Assembly (NCBI GenBank): GCA_031258055.1
Contig: JAIRNM010000419.1
Span: forward strand, 1-9,996
Source of the DNA: Bifidobacteriaceae bacterium
GTDB lineage: Bacteria; Actinomycetota; Actinomycetes; Actinomycetales; WQXJ01
DNA length: 9,996 bases
Direction: 5' to 3'
Positions 1 through 6,718 of this stretch are shown here, in pieces. The notes under the pieces were generated by a model, which saw nothing but the letters and a program-made list of their open reading frames with translations, was not told where the DNA came from and did not search any database. The translations under genes and the position numbers were made by a program. Within the stretch, counting starts at the first letter, position 1. Each line of letters starts with the position of its first letter.

Positions 1-1
1 A

Positions 2-523
2 ACACCGGCCACGCTGATCGGGTTCCTGACGGTGCTCGGCTACTCGATGTATGACACGGTGGTCATCTTCGACAAAGTGCGTGAGAACACTCAGGGCGTC
101 TTGGATCAGACCCAGTACACCTACGGCGAGGCGGCCAACCTGGCAGTGAACCAGACTATGGTCCGCTCAATCAACACTTCGGTGGTGGCGTTGCTGCCGG
201 TCGCCGCTATTTTGTTCATCGGTTGGGCGCTGCTGGGGCCGTCATCGTTGCAAGACATCTCGCTCGCCTTGTTTGTGGGTATGGCAGCCGGAACCTATTC
301 GTCGATCTTCCTGGCCACTCCGTTAGAGGTGGCGCTGCGTAACCGCCAGCCCTCGATTCGGTCGCACACGGAGCGGGTCCTAGCCAAACGGGCGGCGGCC
401 ATTGCCGCCGGTGAGGACCTCGGCCTGGGCATGTCGGCGCTGTCCGGGATCGGTGCCATGAAGGCCGGCGAACACTTAGGCCAACGCGCTCAACCCCGCC
501 GCCAACCGCGTTCAGGAAGGTGA
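2..523 (+). CDS. secF: Protein translocase subunit SecF, C-terminal part (5' truncated by window edge)
   Basis: SecF works with SecD as the proton-driven accessory complex that pulls secreted proteins through the SecYEG channel in the cytoplasmic membrane. About 173 C-terminal residues are present; the frame is open from base 2 to the TGA at 521-523, and the true start lies outside the window. The visible family signature is TPATLIGFLTVLGYS followed by YDTVVIFDKVREN, the conserved transmembrane-4/loop motif of SecF. Two further hydrophobic segments follow (around VVALLPVAAILFIGWALLG and ISLALFVGMAAGTYSSIFLA). The tail after the last membrane span is charged and then Ala/Gly-rich, as in many actinobacterial SecF proteins, and is poorly conserved. 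secD is expected just upstream, as is usual in actinobacteria. The apt gene follows 8 bases after the stop, so co-transcription is likely. The identification is secure; only the N-terminal half is unseen. Confidence 0.95.
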   Translation, partial: TPATLIGFLTVLGYSMYDTVVIFDKVRENTQGVLDQTQYTYGEAANLAVNQTMVRSINTSVVALLPVAAILFIGWALLGPSSLQDISLALFVGMAAGTYSSIFLATPLEVALRNRQPSIRSHTERVLAKRAAAIAAGEDLGLGMSALSGIGAMKAGEHLGQRAQPRRQPRSGR

Positions 524-531
524 TATAGCCG

Positions 532-1068
532 ATGAGTTCGCCCGACAAGATCCGTGAACTGGTCCAATCGCATTGCCGCGACATCCCCGATTTCCCCAAG
601 CCCGGCGTTATGTTCAAAGACATCACGCCCCTCCTGGCCGACTCCTACTCCTTTGGCCAGGTGGTTGAGTACCTGTCGGATTTCTTGGAGCGGGTTGGCT
701 GCGAACTAGTGGTGGGAATCGAGGCGCGCGGTTTCATCCTGGCCGCGCCGGCCGCTTTCCAGGCTGGACTGGGCTTCGTGCCGCTGCGCAAGCCCGGCAA
801 ACTGCCGGGTGTCACTCTGCGCGAATCCTACGCGCTGGAATACGGCGAAGCCTCTTTGGAGATGCACGAAGACGCGATCCATCCGGGCACCCGCGTGGTC
901 ATCATGGATGACGTCCTGGCCACCGGCGGCACCGCCGCCGCCGCCGCCGACCTGCTGGAACGCGCTGGTGCGAAAGTCATCGGCATGAGCTTCTTGATCG
1001 AATTAGGCTTCATGGGTGGCCGGGCCAAACTCCCCGGCCGCGACATCGACTGCCTCTGGACCGTCTAG
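532..1068 (+). CDS. apt: Adenine phosphoribosyltransferase
   Basis: Cytosolic purine-salvage enzyme that joins adenine to PRPP, giving AMP and pyrophosphate. The 178-residue length is normal for the family. Visible motifs are FPKPGVMFKDITPLL near residues 21-35 (Apt signature), GIEARGFI at 62-69 (flexible-loop region), and the type I PRPP-binding loop VVIMDDVLATGGTA at 122-135 with the paired Asp126-Asp127 and Thr131-Gly-Gly-Thr. The ATG at 532 is chosen because an AGGAAGG Shine-Dalgarno sequence sits at 514-520, 11 bases upstream and overlapping the end of secF, which implies translation in the secF transcript. In Mycobacterium a lipoprotein gene (the Rv2585c position) lies between secF and apt; it is absent here. 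The next gene encodes a small membrane protein and then comes rel. No unusual residue was noted. Confidence 0.97.
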   Translation: MSSPDKIRELVQSHCRDIPDFPKPGVMFKDITPLLADSYSFGQVVEYLSDFLERVGCELVVGIEARGFILAAPAAFQAGLGFVPLRKPGKLPGVTLRESYALEYGEASLEMHEDAIHPGTRVVIMDDVLATGGTAAAAADLLERAGAKVIGMSFLIELGFMGGRAKLPGRDIDCLWTV

Positions 1069-1107
1069 TTCCGTGGCTCACTCGGTCGCGGCATTTGTCG
1101 GCGTTGC

Positions 1108-1113
1108 TATAGT
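1108..1113 (+). promoter_or_regulatory. Candidate -10 hexamer (TATAGT) for the small membrane protein gene
   Basis: TATAGT matches the sigma-70/SigA -10 pattern TANNNT and lies 38 bases before the GTG at 1152, in the 83-base gap after apt. No good TTGACA-like -35 is visible at 16-18 bases upstream, so this is tentative. If used, transcription would begin near 1120 and leave a leader of about 30 bases containing the ribosome binding site. Confidence 0.3.
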
Positions 1114-1151
1114 CGGGGGCCGCTAAACGAGAATCTGGAGAAGGTGAGAGT

Positions 1152-1352
1152 GTGGAGGATATAGGTCTGAAGGTGTCACTGGTCGTGTTCGGCGTGGGTG
1201 TCTTGTTCCTAGCCGTCGCCGGGATCATGTTCAGGGTGCGGGCGATAGCCAACCGCAAGCCGTGGGACGGCGGCACATTGCCGCTGGCAGCGATCGGCCT
1301 GATCATCTTCTTGATTGGCGTGGTCCTCATCTACTTCAACTACGAGCCATAG
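1152..1352 (+). CDS. Small two-span membrane protein of unknown function
   Basis: Encodes 66 residues that I do not recognise as any named family. It starts with a GTG preceded by GGAGAAGG (1137-1144), a good Shine-Dalgarno sequence 7 bases upstream, which supports real translation. The protein begins with a short acidic end (MEDIGLK) and has a hydrophobic segment at about residues 8-28. A positively charged loop follows (RVRAIANRKPWDGG), then a second hydrophobic segment at about 43-62, and a short NYEP tail. The basic loop between two spans predicts a hairpin with the loop inside the cell and both ends outside (positive-inside rule; inference). It sits between apt and rel on the same strand, with 83 bases before it and 192 after. 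It could be a lineage-specific housekeeping membrane protein; nothing visible points to a toxin or a holin. Coding is likely, function unknown. Confidence 0.72.
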   Translation: MEDIGLKVSLVVFGVGVLFLAVAGIMFRVRAIANRKPWDGGTLPLAAIGLIIFLIGVVLIYFNYEP

Positions 1353-1413
1353 ACCTGAAATAGGACGCCACGCAAACACTTGCCGCCGATGGGGTCGGGT
1401 CGGGGTGTACGGC

Positions 1414-1428
1414 ATGGTCTAAGGCCAT
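1414..1428 (+). other. Small hairpin in the gap upstream of rel
   Basis: ATGGTC (1414-1419) can pair with GGCCAT (1423-1428), with one G-T wobble and a TAA loop. It lies 62 bases after the stop of the small membrane protein gene. It has no following T-run, so a Rho-independent terminator is not supported. The rest of the 192-base gap (1353-1544) contains no gene that I can support. Confidence 0.2.
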
Positions 1429-1497
1429 CGCTCCCGGGCCATTTGGCGCTGCGGGATGACCGCGGCGGGTGCTAGCAGGCGGGAGGAAGTGCGCTGA

Positions 1498-1532
1498 CGG
1501 CTGAAAGCCGGGGGCTCGGAGCCGGGCGGCTC
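1498..1532 (+). promoter_or_regulatory. Inverted-repeat cluster abutting the rel -10 (possible operator)
   Basis: Two adjacent dyads share the same pentamer. CGGCT (1498-1502) and AGCCG (1506-1510) face each other across GAA. GAGCCG (1519-1524) and CGGCTC (1527-1532) form a 6-base perfect dyad across GG. The second dyad ends one base before the candidate -10 hexamer of rel, so it occupies the promoter spacer, while the first covers the -35 area. The heptamer AGCCGGG also repeats directly at 1506 and 1520. This geometry suits a transcription-factor operator, but GC-rich DNA makes such dyads fairly easily, so the role is inferred. Confidence 0.35.
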
Positions 1533-1538
1533 TAGAAT
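1533..1538 (+). promoter_or_regulatory. Candidate rel -10 hexamer (TAGAAT), leaderless geometry
   Basis: TAGAAT fits the actinobacterial -10 consensus TANNNT and ends 6 bases before the rel ATG at 1545, so transcription would start on or next to the A of the start codon. No proper Shine-Dalgarno is present (only AGGG at 1540-1543, too close to the ATG). This is the arrangement described for leaderless transcripts in mycobacteria and corynebacteria. No clear -35 box is visible. Confidence 0.5.
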
Positions 1539-1544
1539 TAGGGT

Positions 1545-3833
1545 ATGTCGGAGACAGTCACCACCAAGACGCAAGCGGAGCCGGGCGTTCACACCGGTCC
1601 GTTGTCGTGGCTGCCGGGATTCAGGCCGCATTCAACCGCTCCGTCTGCCCTTGAACCGGTGCTCGCGGCGCTTCGGGCATCGCACCCGAAAGCTTCGACA
1701 GAAATCGTTGAACGAGCCTACGCCGTTGCGGAAAGAGTCCACGAAGGCCAGGCGCGCAAGAATGGCGAGCCCTATATCACTCACCCAGTGGCGGTGGCGA
1801 CAATTCTGGCGGAATTAGGGATGACGCCTTCGACGTTGGCGGCCGCGTTATTGCATGACACAGTCGAGGACACGCCGTATTCCCTAGAAGAACTGAAAGA
1901 AGAATTCAGCGAAGAAATCGCCTTGCTGGTGGATGGGGTGACCAAACTAGACAAAGTGGTCTACGGTGAGGCCGCCCAGTCAGAAACGGTCCGCAAGATG
2001 GTTGTCGCGACCGCTAAAGATATTAGGGTCTTGTTGATAAAACTAGCCGACCGCCTTCATAACGCCCGGACCTGGAAATATGTTTCGGCGGCAGCGGCGG
2101 AGAGCAAAGCGCGCGAGACCCTTGAAATATACGCGCCGCTGGCGCATCGGTTGGGCATGAACACGATCAAGTGGGAGTTGGAGGACCTGTCTTTCGCCAC
2201 TTTGCACCCGCGCGTGTACGAGGAAGTGGTCAGAGTAGTGGCGGAGCGGGCGCCGGCCCGGGACGAGTACCTGAGGGTGGTGGCGGAGCAGGTCAAAGCC
2301 GACCTGAAGACTAACCGAGTGAAAGGCGTGGTGACGGGCAGGCCAAAGCACTACTACTCGATCTACCAGAAGATGATTGTGCGCGGGCGCGATTTGGCGG
2401 ATATTTACGACCTGGTTGGAGTGCGAATTCTGGTGGATACGGTGCGCGACTGTTACGCCGCTTTGGGCGCGGTGCACGCGCGTTGGAATCCGGTGCCGGG
2501 CCGGTTCAAGGATTACATAGCCAGACCAAAGTTCAATATGTATCAATCGCTCCACACTACCGTGATTGGGCCATCAGGAAAACCGGTCGAAATCCAAATC
2601 CGAACCCATGATATGCACCGGCGCAGCGAATACGGAGTGGCCGCGCACTGGAAATACAAAGAGGGTTCTAGATCAGTCAGCGGCGACACCACGGAAATGG
2701 GTTGGCTGCGCCAATTGGTTGATTGGCAGCGCGAAACCCAGGACCCCGGGGAATTCCTCGATTCACTGCGCTACGAGATAGGCCGAGCCGAGGTCTATGT
2801 CTTCACCCCCAAAGGAGATGTGCTGGCCCTGCCTTCCGGGTCCACGCCGGTTGACTTCGCTTACGTTGTCCACACAGAGGTCGGACACAGAACTGTGGGC
2901 GCCCGCGTCAATTCGAGGCTGGTGGCATTAGACACCGAACTTCAGACCGGCGACGTGGTGGAGATTTTCACCTCTAAGGCGCCGGACCAAGGACCGTCGC
3001 GGGATTGGCTGGTATTTGTCAAGTCACCAAGGGCGCGCAACAAGATCAGGCAGTGGTTCACTAAGGAGCGCCGGGAAGAGGCGGTCGAGCGCGGCAAAGA
3101 CCAGATTGCCAAGGAGATGCGCAAGCAGAACCTGCCGATTCAGCGGATGATGTCGCACGAGGCGTTGCTGGCGCTCTCGAATGAACTCCGCTTCCAAGAC
3201 GTGTCGGCCCTCTACGCGGCGGTGGGCCAAGGACGCTATTCGGCTCATTCGATGGTCGAAAAGCTGGTCGCCTCTCTGGGCGGGGAGGCCGGCAACGAAG
3301 AGGACATCGTTGAGTTGACCCGGCCAGGGGTTTCGCCCCGCCTCAGCCAGGCTGGCGCCAGCGGCGATCCGGGCGTGGTGGTGCACGGCTCGGATGATGT
3401 CTGGGTGAAGTTGGCCCGCTGCTGCACGCCGGTGCCGGGGGACAAGATTGTTGGGTTCGTGACGCGCGGTTCGGGCGTGTCGGTGCACCGCGCGGACTGC
3501 AACAACGTCGAGGCGGCGGCCCAGAATATGCCGGAACGGATGGTCGATGTCGAGTGGCGCGACCACGTTCAGGGGTCATATCTGGTGCAAATCCAGGTGG
3601 AAGCGCTTGACCGCCACCATCTGCTCTCGGACGTGACTAGAGCACTGTCGGAAGCGCACGTCAATATCTTGTCGGCGGAAGTCTCAACGACCAAAGACAG
3701 GGTCGCCATCAACCGTTTCGTATTCGAGTTGGCAGACACTTCCCATCTCGATGCCGTGCTAGCGGCGATCCGCCGGGTCGATGGCGTCTTTGACGCTTAC
3801 CGGATCACCGGCTCTGGCCACAACCACGCCTGA
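1545..3833 (+). CDS. rel: Bifunctional (p)ppGpp synthetase/hydrolase (RelA/SpoT family, Rel)
   Basis: Long ribosome-associated stringent-response enzyme of 762 residues, the usual size for actinobacterial Rel. It makes (p)ppGpp from ATP and GTP/GDP when uncharged tRNA enters the ribosome, and hydrolyses it otherwise. Domains in order: HD hydrolase (about 50-200) with His80, the His104-Asp105 pair in LLHDTVEDT, and Asp169 in [11 protein letters not shown], so hydrolysis should be active. The synthetase (about 250-375) has RFKD at 320-323, the RxKD form typical of bifunctional Rel rather than the ExDD form of monofunctional RelA, and Tyr333 in [14 protein letters not shown] domain follows (about 416-477). 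A helical stretch and a zinc-finger/CC domain come next, with Cys626-Cys627, His648 and Cys652 ([10 protein letters not shown]...HRADC). An ACT domain lies at about 680-755. All key residues are present. The ATG start has a -10-like TAGAAT immediately upstream. It converges with the DUF349 gene; only 37 bases separate the two stops and I see no clear terminator there. Confidence 0.98.
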   Translation: MSETVTTKTQAEPGVHTGPLSWLPGFRPHSTAPSALEPVLAALRASHPKASTEIVERAYAVAERVHEGQARKNGEPYITHPVAVATILAELGMTPSTLAAALLHDTVEDTPYSLEELKEEFSEEIALLVDGVTKLDKVVYGEAAQSETVRKMVVATAKDIRVLLIKLADRLHNARTWKYVSAAAAESKARETLEIYAPLAHRLGMNTIKWELEDLSFATLHPRVYEEVVRVVAERAPARDEYLRVVAEQVKADLKTNRVKGVVTGRPKHYYSIYQKMIVRGRDLADIYDLVGVRILVDTVRDCYAALGAVHARWNPVPGRFKDYIARPKFNMYQSLHTTVIGPSGKPVEIQIRTHDMHRRSEYGVAAHWKYKEGSRSVSGDTTEMGWLRQLVDWQRETQDPGEFLDSLRYEIGRAEVYVFTPKGDVLALPSGSTPVDFAYVVHTEVGHRTVGARVNSRLVALDTELQTGDVVEIFTSKAPDQGPSRDWLVFVKSPRARNKIRQWFTKERREEAVERGKDQIAKEMRKQNLPIQRMMSHEALLALSNELRFQDVSALYAAVGQGRYSAHSMVEKLVASLGGEAGNEEDIVELTRPGVSPRLSQAGASGDPGVVVHGSDDVWVKLARCCTPVPGDKIVGFVTRGSGVSVHRADCNNVEAAAQNMPERMVDVEWRDHVQGSYLVQIQVEALDRHHLLSDVTRALSEAHVNILSAEVSTTKDRVAINRFVFELADTSHLDAVLAAIRRVDGVFDAYRITGSGHNHA

Positions 3834-3870
3834 GCCAGGCCCTGACTCCTACCACTTGGCGTTAGTAGCG

Positions 3871-5733
3871 TCACTCCCAGCCGCGTTCGGCCGATTGGCG
3901 CAGTGAATCTAGCATTTGGCGGCGGCCTTTGATGTCTTCTTTGAGGGCGGCGATTGATGCTTCGTCGCCCGCTTCCTCGACTTTGACCAGCTTGCGTTCC
4001 AGGCCAGCGATGACCGCTTCAAGCTGGCTGGTCATTGAGGCCATGCGGGCCAGCGTCTCCGGGTTGGTCTTGCGCCAAGTGCGGTCTTCTTCTGACCGGA
4101 CGGCATCGGCCACTGCCTTCATTCGTCCTTCGACCCGATCCTCTTCGCGGCGCGGCACATGGCCAATCTTGTCCCAGCGTTCCTCCAACTCGCGCAGCTT
4201 GGCTTTGGCGGCCTTGACGTCGCGGACTGGCACCAGCGTCTCGGCTTCCTCGACAATCTCTAGCTTGGCCCGCAAGTTGGCGTCGCGCTCAGCGTCGTGG
4301 ACGGCGTGCTGAGCATCGCGGGCTTTGAAGAACTGGTCCTGAGCGGCTCGAAAACGCACCCAAAGGGCATCATCTTCACGCCTGGTAAGACGGCCGGCCT
4401 CGCGCCAGCGGTCCATCAGGTTTCTGAATTCGCGGCCAGTAGCCCCCCAATCCTGCGAGGTCGCCAGCTTTTCCGCTTCTTCGACTATCTTCTCTTTGAT
4501 GATCTTTGTGGCGCCTTGGCGTTTATCCAGTTCGGCGAAGAAGGCCCGCCGCTTGCGGTCAAAACTGGTGCGGGCGTGGGAGAAACGCTGCCAGAGTTCG
4601 TCCTCGGTCGCGCGGTCAATTTTCGGCCCAGTCCGCTGCGCTTCGCGCCAGGCGTCCAGGATTTCGCGCAGATCGGTCGAGGCCTTCTTCCAGTTGGTCT
4701 GTTCGGGCTGGAGTTCCCCGATCGCCTCGGCCCGCTCGATCAAGGCGATTCGGTCGGCCAGGGCTTGCGCCTTCAGAGCGGCACGTTCGCTCTCAATGCG
4801 GCGCCGGACCTCGACGGCGTGCGCCTTGGCCTCGCGGTAGCGCGCGCGCAGTCCTTCCAGGTCGCCGACGGCCGCTGGTTCGGCCAGCGACTGCTTGAGG
4901 GTGGACAAGGTTTGGTCGATGTCTTTTTGGGTCAACTGTTCGACCCGCGCCTCGAATAGCTTGACCTGCGCTTCTAAGTCCAGGAAGCGCCTGGCGTAGA
5001 GGGCCAGGGCCTCGGCTGCGGGCACGCCCGGGAACTGCCCGACGGCGCGTTCGGTCTTGCCTTCGCGGACGAAGACGGTGCCGTCTGGGTCCACTCGGCC
5101 CCATTGGCTGGCTTTGACGATGTCCTCGTCGGCGTGGGATGGCACCGTCGGCGCGGCTGGCCGGGCGGCGAGGGGGCCAGGCTTGACGCCCGCTAGCGGT
5201 CCCGGCCGGGGGATGGCGTGCGGTCCCGGTTTGGGTACCGGCGGGCGCGGCGTGGGTGTAGCTGGCGCGGCCCCAGTGCCCGATGCCGTCATCGCCTCTC
5301 CCGTTTCAGTTACGGTGGCCGTTGGCGCGGGCGCTGGCGGTTCGGGCGCAGCGGGCGTCGGTTCAGGTGCGACCACCGGTTCGGGTGGTGTCGGCCCGGA
5401 GGCCGCTGGCGCTGGCTCTGATGCCGTTGTTTCGGGCACGGCCGGTGCGGGAGCGGCTGGCGCGGGTGCGGCGGGCGCTGGCTCTGGTGCCGTTGTTTCG
5501 GGCACGGAAGGTGCGGGAGCGGCTGGCGCGGGTGCGGCGAGTTCGGGAGCGGGCGGCTCGGGGCGCTCTGGCGCGGGCGAAGACGGCTGGTCGGTGGTTG
5601 GAGGGGGGGAGACGGCATCGGCCAGCGGGTTAGAAACGGCGCCGCCGGTGGCGTCCTCTTGGTGCCCCGCTGGCGATTCTGGTGTCCTTTGTGGGACCGG
5701 AACCGGGCTGGGGCTCTCAGACGGGGTGCTCAC
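3871..5733 (-). CDS. DUF349-repeat protein with long Pro/Ala-rich N-terminal region
   Basis: A 620-residue protein of the DUF349 family; the biochemical role in actinobacteria is not known to me. Residues 1-200 are low-complexity, rich in Pro, Ala and Glu, probably disordered, and contain a 22-residue tandem repeat. Residues about 203-260 contain WGRVDPDGTVFVREGKTERA, a module I recall as shared among actinobacterial DUF349 proteins. The rest is highly helical and charged, with three DUF349-like repeats at about 326-405, 410-476 and 485-558 (each with a DxWREA/ERWDKIG-type helix followed by a charged W-x-RF-type helix). A coiled-coil tail runs to 620. No signal peptide or membrane segment is seen, so it is likely cytosolic. 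The GTG start at 5733 overlaps the TGA of the upstream cyclophilin gene (shared GTGA), implying translational coupling. The gene is absent from the equivalent Mycobacterium locus as I remember it. The family assignment is firm; the function is unknown. Confidence 0.9.
   Translation of the reverse strand: MSTPSESPSPVPVPQRTPESPAGHQEDATGGAVSNPLADAVSPPPTTDQPSSPAPERPEPPAPELAAPAPAAPAPSVPETTAPEPAPAAPAPAAPAPAVPETTASEPAPAASGPTPPEPVVAPEPTPAAPEPPAPAPTATVTETGEAMTASGTGAAPATPTPRPPVPKPGPHAIPRPGPLAGVKPGPLAARPAAPTVPSHADEDIVKASQWGRVDPDGTVFVREGKTERAVGQFPGVPAAEALALYARRFLDLEAQVKLFEARVEQLTQKDIDQTLSTLKQSLAEPAAVGDLEGLRARYREAKAHAVEVRRRIESERAALKAQALADRIALIERAEAIGELQPEQTNWKKASTDLREILDAWREAQRTGPKIDRATEDELWQRFSHARTSFDRKRRAFFAELDKRQGATKIIKEKIVEEAEKLATSQDWGATGREFRNLMDRWREAGRLTRREDDALWVRFRAAQDQFFKARDAQHAVHDAERDANLRAKLEIVEEAETLVPVRDVKAAKAKLRELEERWDKIGHVPRREEDRVEGRMKAVADAVRSEEDRTWRKTNPETLARMASMTSQLEAVIAGLERKLVKVEEAGDEASIAALKEDIKGRRQMLDSLRQSAERGWE
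5408..5539 (-). repeat. Two tandem 66-bp units inside the DUF349 gene
   Basis: Bases 5408-5473 and 5474-5539 are near-identical, with three differences counted by eye (at 5421 versus 5487, and a CC/AA change near 5442 versus 5508). The 66-base period is exactly 22 codons, so copy-number change keeps the frame. Each unit encodes a Pro/Ala-rich stretch ending in a VPETT element (PAPSVPETTAPEPAPAA and PAPAVPETTASEPAPAA). Further degenerate PAP/AAP repetition surrounds it. Confidence 0.85.
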
Positions 5734-6533
5734 TGTAGCTCAATTCTGTTGATCGTTACGGTGGTGGCAGGCTGGCCGTCCGTGCCGCCGCCGACTGTGC
5801 CATTGGCGGCGACCCCTTCAATCAACTCAAGTCCGGACGTCACCTGTCCAAAGACACTGTATCCGTTGTCCCAGGCGCTCTGTTGGTATGTGATGAAGAA
5901 TTGACCGCCCTGAGAATCCTCGGCTTCCGCGCGGGCCATTGCCATGGTCCCGGCCGGGTAGAGACCATCGGCTGGAATGTTCTCCAAGGGACCGAACTGA
6001 TAGCCGGGATTGTCCGTGCCGTCGAAGGTGAGCGAACCACACTGCAGGACATAGATGCCGTCGGTGGTTATCCGGTGGCAGGACGATCCGTCCCAATAGC
6101 CGTCGCGGGCCAACTGGATGAAGTTAGCGGTGGCTTGGGGGGCGTTCACGCCGTCTAGGGTGAACTCAATGCTGCCGAGCGATGTGGTGATCACGCCAGT
6201 CCATTCGCGGCCTTCGGCCAGGGCCGGGTCGGGAGGGGCTGAATAGGTGGCGCGCGCCTCCGGCGGGGGCGAGAGTTCGGGCACCACAGGCGTTTCGGTT
6301 GCGAGCACATTGCCGGTGTCCAAGGGGGTGGGTTCGGCGCTGGTGGAATCACGTCCGGCCATTATTGAGGCGACCACTACCCAACCGAGCCCGCCAACAG
6401 CAACGGCGGCCACAGTGATACCAGCGATGAGTTGATTGCGCCGCCGCCGCTTCGCCTTGGCGATCATCCGTTGCTGTCGGGCCAGAGCCTTCTTCCGCTC
6501 GCGTTCGCGTTTCAGGTTGCGTTTCGCCATCAT
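5730..6533 (-). CDS. Membrane-anchored cyclophilin-type peptidyl-prolyl cis-trans isomerase
   Basis: Catalyses cis-trans isomerisation of X-Pro bonds to assist folding, here probably on the outer face of the membrane. The ATG at 6533 is chosen because GAGGGAGGG lies about 9 bases upstream; a GTG at 6554 would place this Shine-Dalgarno inside the gene, and a second ATG at 6530 is possible. The 267 residues comprise a very basic N-terminus (about 1-34, Lys/Arg-rich, inside the cell), one membrane span at about 35-59, a Pro/Thr/Glu-rich linker (about 61-110), and the cyclophilin domain (111-267). Active-site counterparts are Arg153 (CHRIT), Gln163, Met198-Ala199, Gln210-Phe211-Phe212 and Trp220; a Tyr (224) stands where human cyclophilin A has His126. 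The first part of the active site (DGIYVLQCG) diverges from the usual GFMxQGG, as in many actinobacterial PpiB-like proteins. It sits where Mycobacterium has ppiB, divergent from hisS, and overlaps the DUF349 gene by 4 bases. Confidence 0.93.
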   Translation of the reverse strand: MMAKRNLKRERERKKALARQQRMIAKAKRRRRNQLIAGITVAAVAVGGLGWVVVASIMAGRDSTSAEPTPLDTGNVLATETPVVPELSPPPEARATYSAPPDPALAEGREWTGVITTSLGSIEFTLDGVNAPQATANFIQLARDGYWDGSSCHRITTDGIYVLQCGSLTFDGTDNPGYQFGPLENIPADGLYPAGTMAMARAEAEDSQGGQFFITYQQSAWDNGYSVFGQVTSGLELIEGVAANGTVGGGTDGQPATTVTINRIELQ

Positions 6534-6718
6534 GGTCGAAAAACCCTCCCTCACCGTGGATAAGAATGACTGCGGACGGACCAGAACCCCGCGCGCGAAA
6601 AGTCTAGCGGCTTGGTCTCCATTAACATGTGAGGGGCGTTTGTCCGCCCGCCGGAAGAGGCGGCGGGGGCGGCCCCGCGCCAGACCAAATGACTGTCAAG
6701 AGAGAGTAAGGTTCGCAA
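6534..6718. other. Divergent intergenic region between the cyclophilin gene and hisS
   Basis: This 185-base gap must carry promoters for both directions. On the - strand a TAGACT hexamer (6606-6601) could be a -10 for the cyclophilin gene, giving a leader of about 60 bases. An exact TTGACA (6699-6694) exists on that strand but has no matching -10 at a normal distance. A GC hairpin (CCGCC 6648-6652, loop GGAAGA, GGCGG 6659-6663) lies in the middle. No small gene could be supported. Confidence 0.4.
6707..6712 (+). promoter_or_regulatory. Candidate hisS -10 hexamer (TAAGGT), leaderless geometry
   Basis: TAAGGT fits TANNNT and ends 6 bases before the hisS ATG at 6719, the same spacing as at rel. 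The same bases include AAGG, which could instead serve as a weak Shine-Dalgarno, so the reading is ambiguous. No convincing -35 element is seen. Confidence 0.4.

Noticed and set aside
1353..1544. Riboswitch or T-box leader upstream of rel
   Set aside because: Short hairpins exist, but I recognised no conserved T-box, guanidine or other riboswitch motif, and a likely promoter sits right at the rel start.
3024..3566. 180-residue open frame on the - strand within rel
   Set aside because: Opposite the conserved Rel C-terminal domains; His/Arg-rich composition typical of antisense frames.
3834..3870. Bidirectional terminator between the convergent rel and DUF349 genes
   Set aside because: Only a 4-base GCCA/TGGC pairing and no T-run could be found in the 37 bases; too weak to call.
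4297..4959. 220-residue open frame on the + strand opposite the DUF349 repeats
   Set aside because: It lies wholly within the well-supported DUF349 coding region and shows no recognisable domain.
5057..5752. 231-residue Gly/Ala-rich open frame on the + strand
   Set aside because: It is the mirror of the Pro/Ala-rich coding region of the DUF349 gene; GC-rich codons leave the opposite strand open. Its composition is only Gly/Ala/Ser and it has no ribosome binding site of note.
6694..6699. Exact TTGACA (-35) on the - strand upstream of the cyclophilin gene
   Set aside because: At the 16-18 base spacing the DNA is all G/C with no TANNNT, so no complete promoter can be drawn from it.
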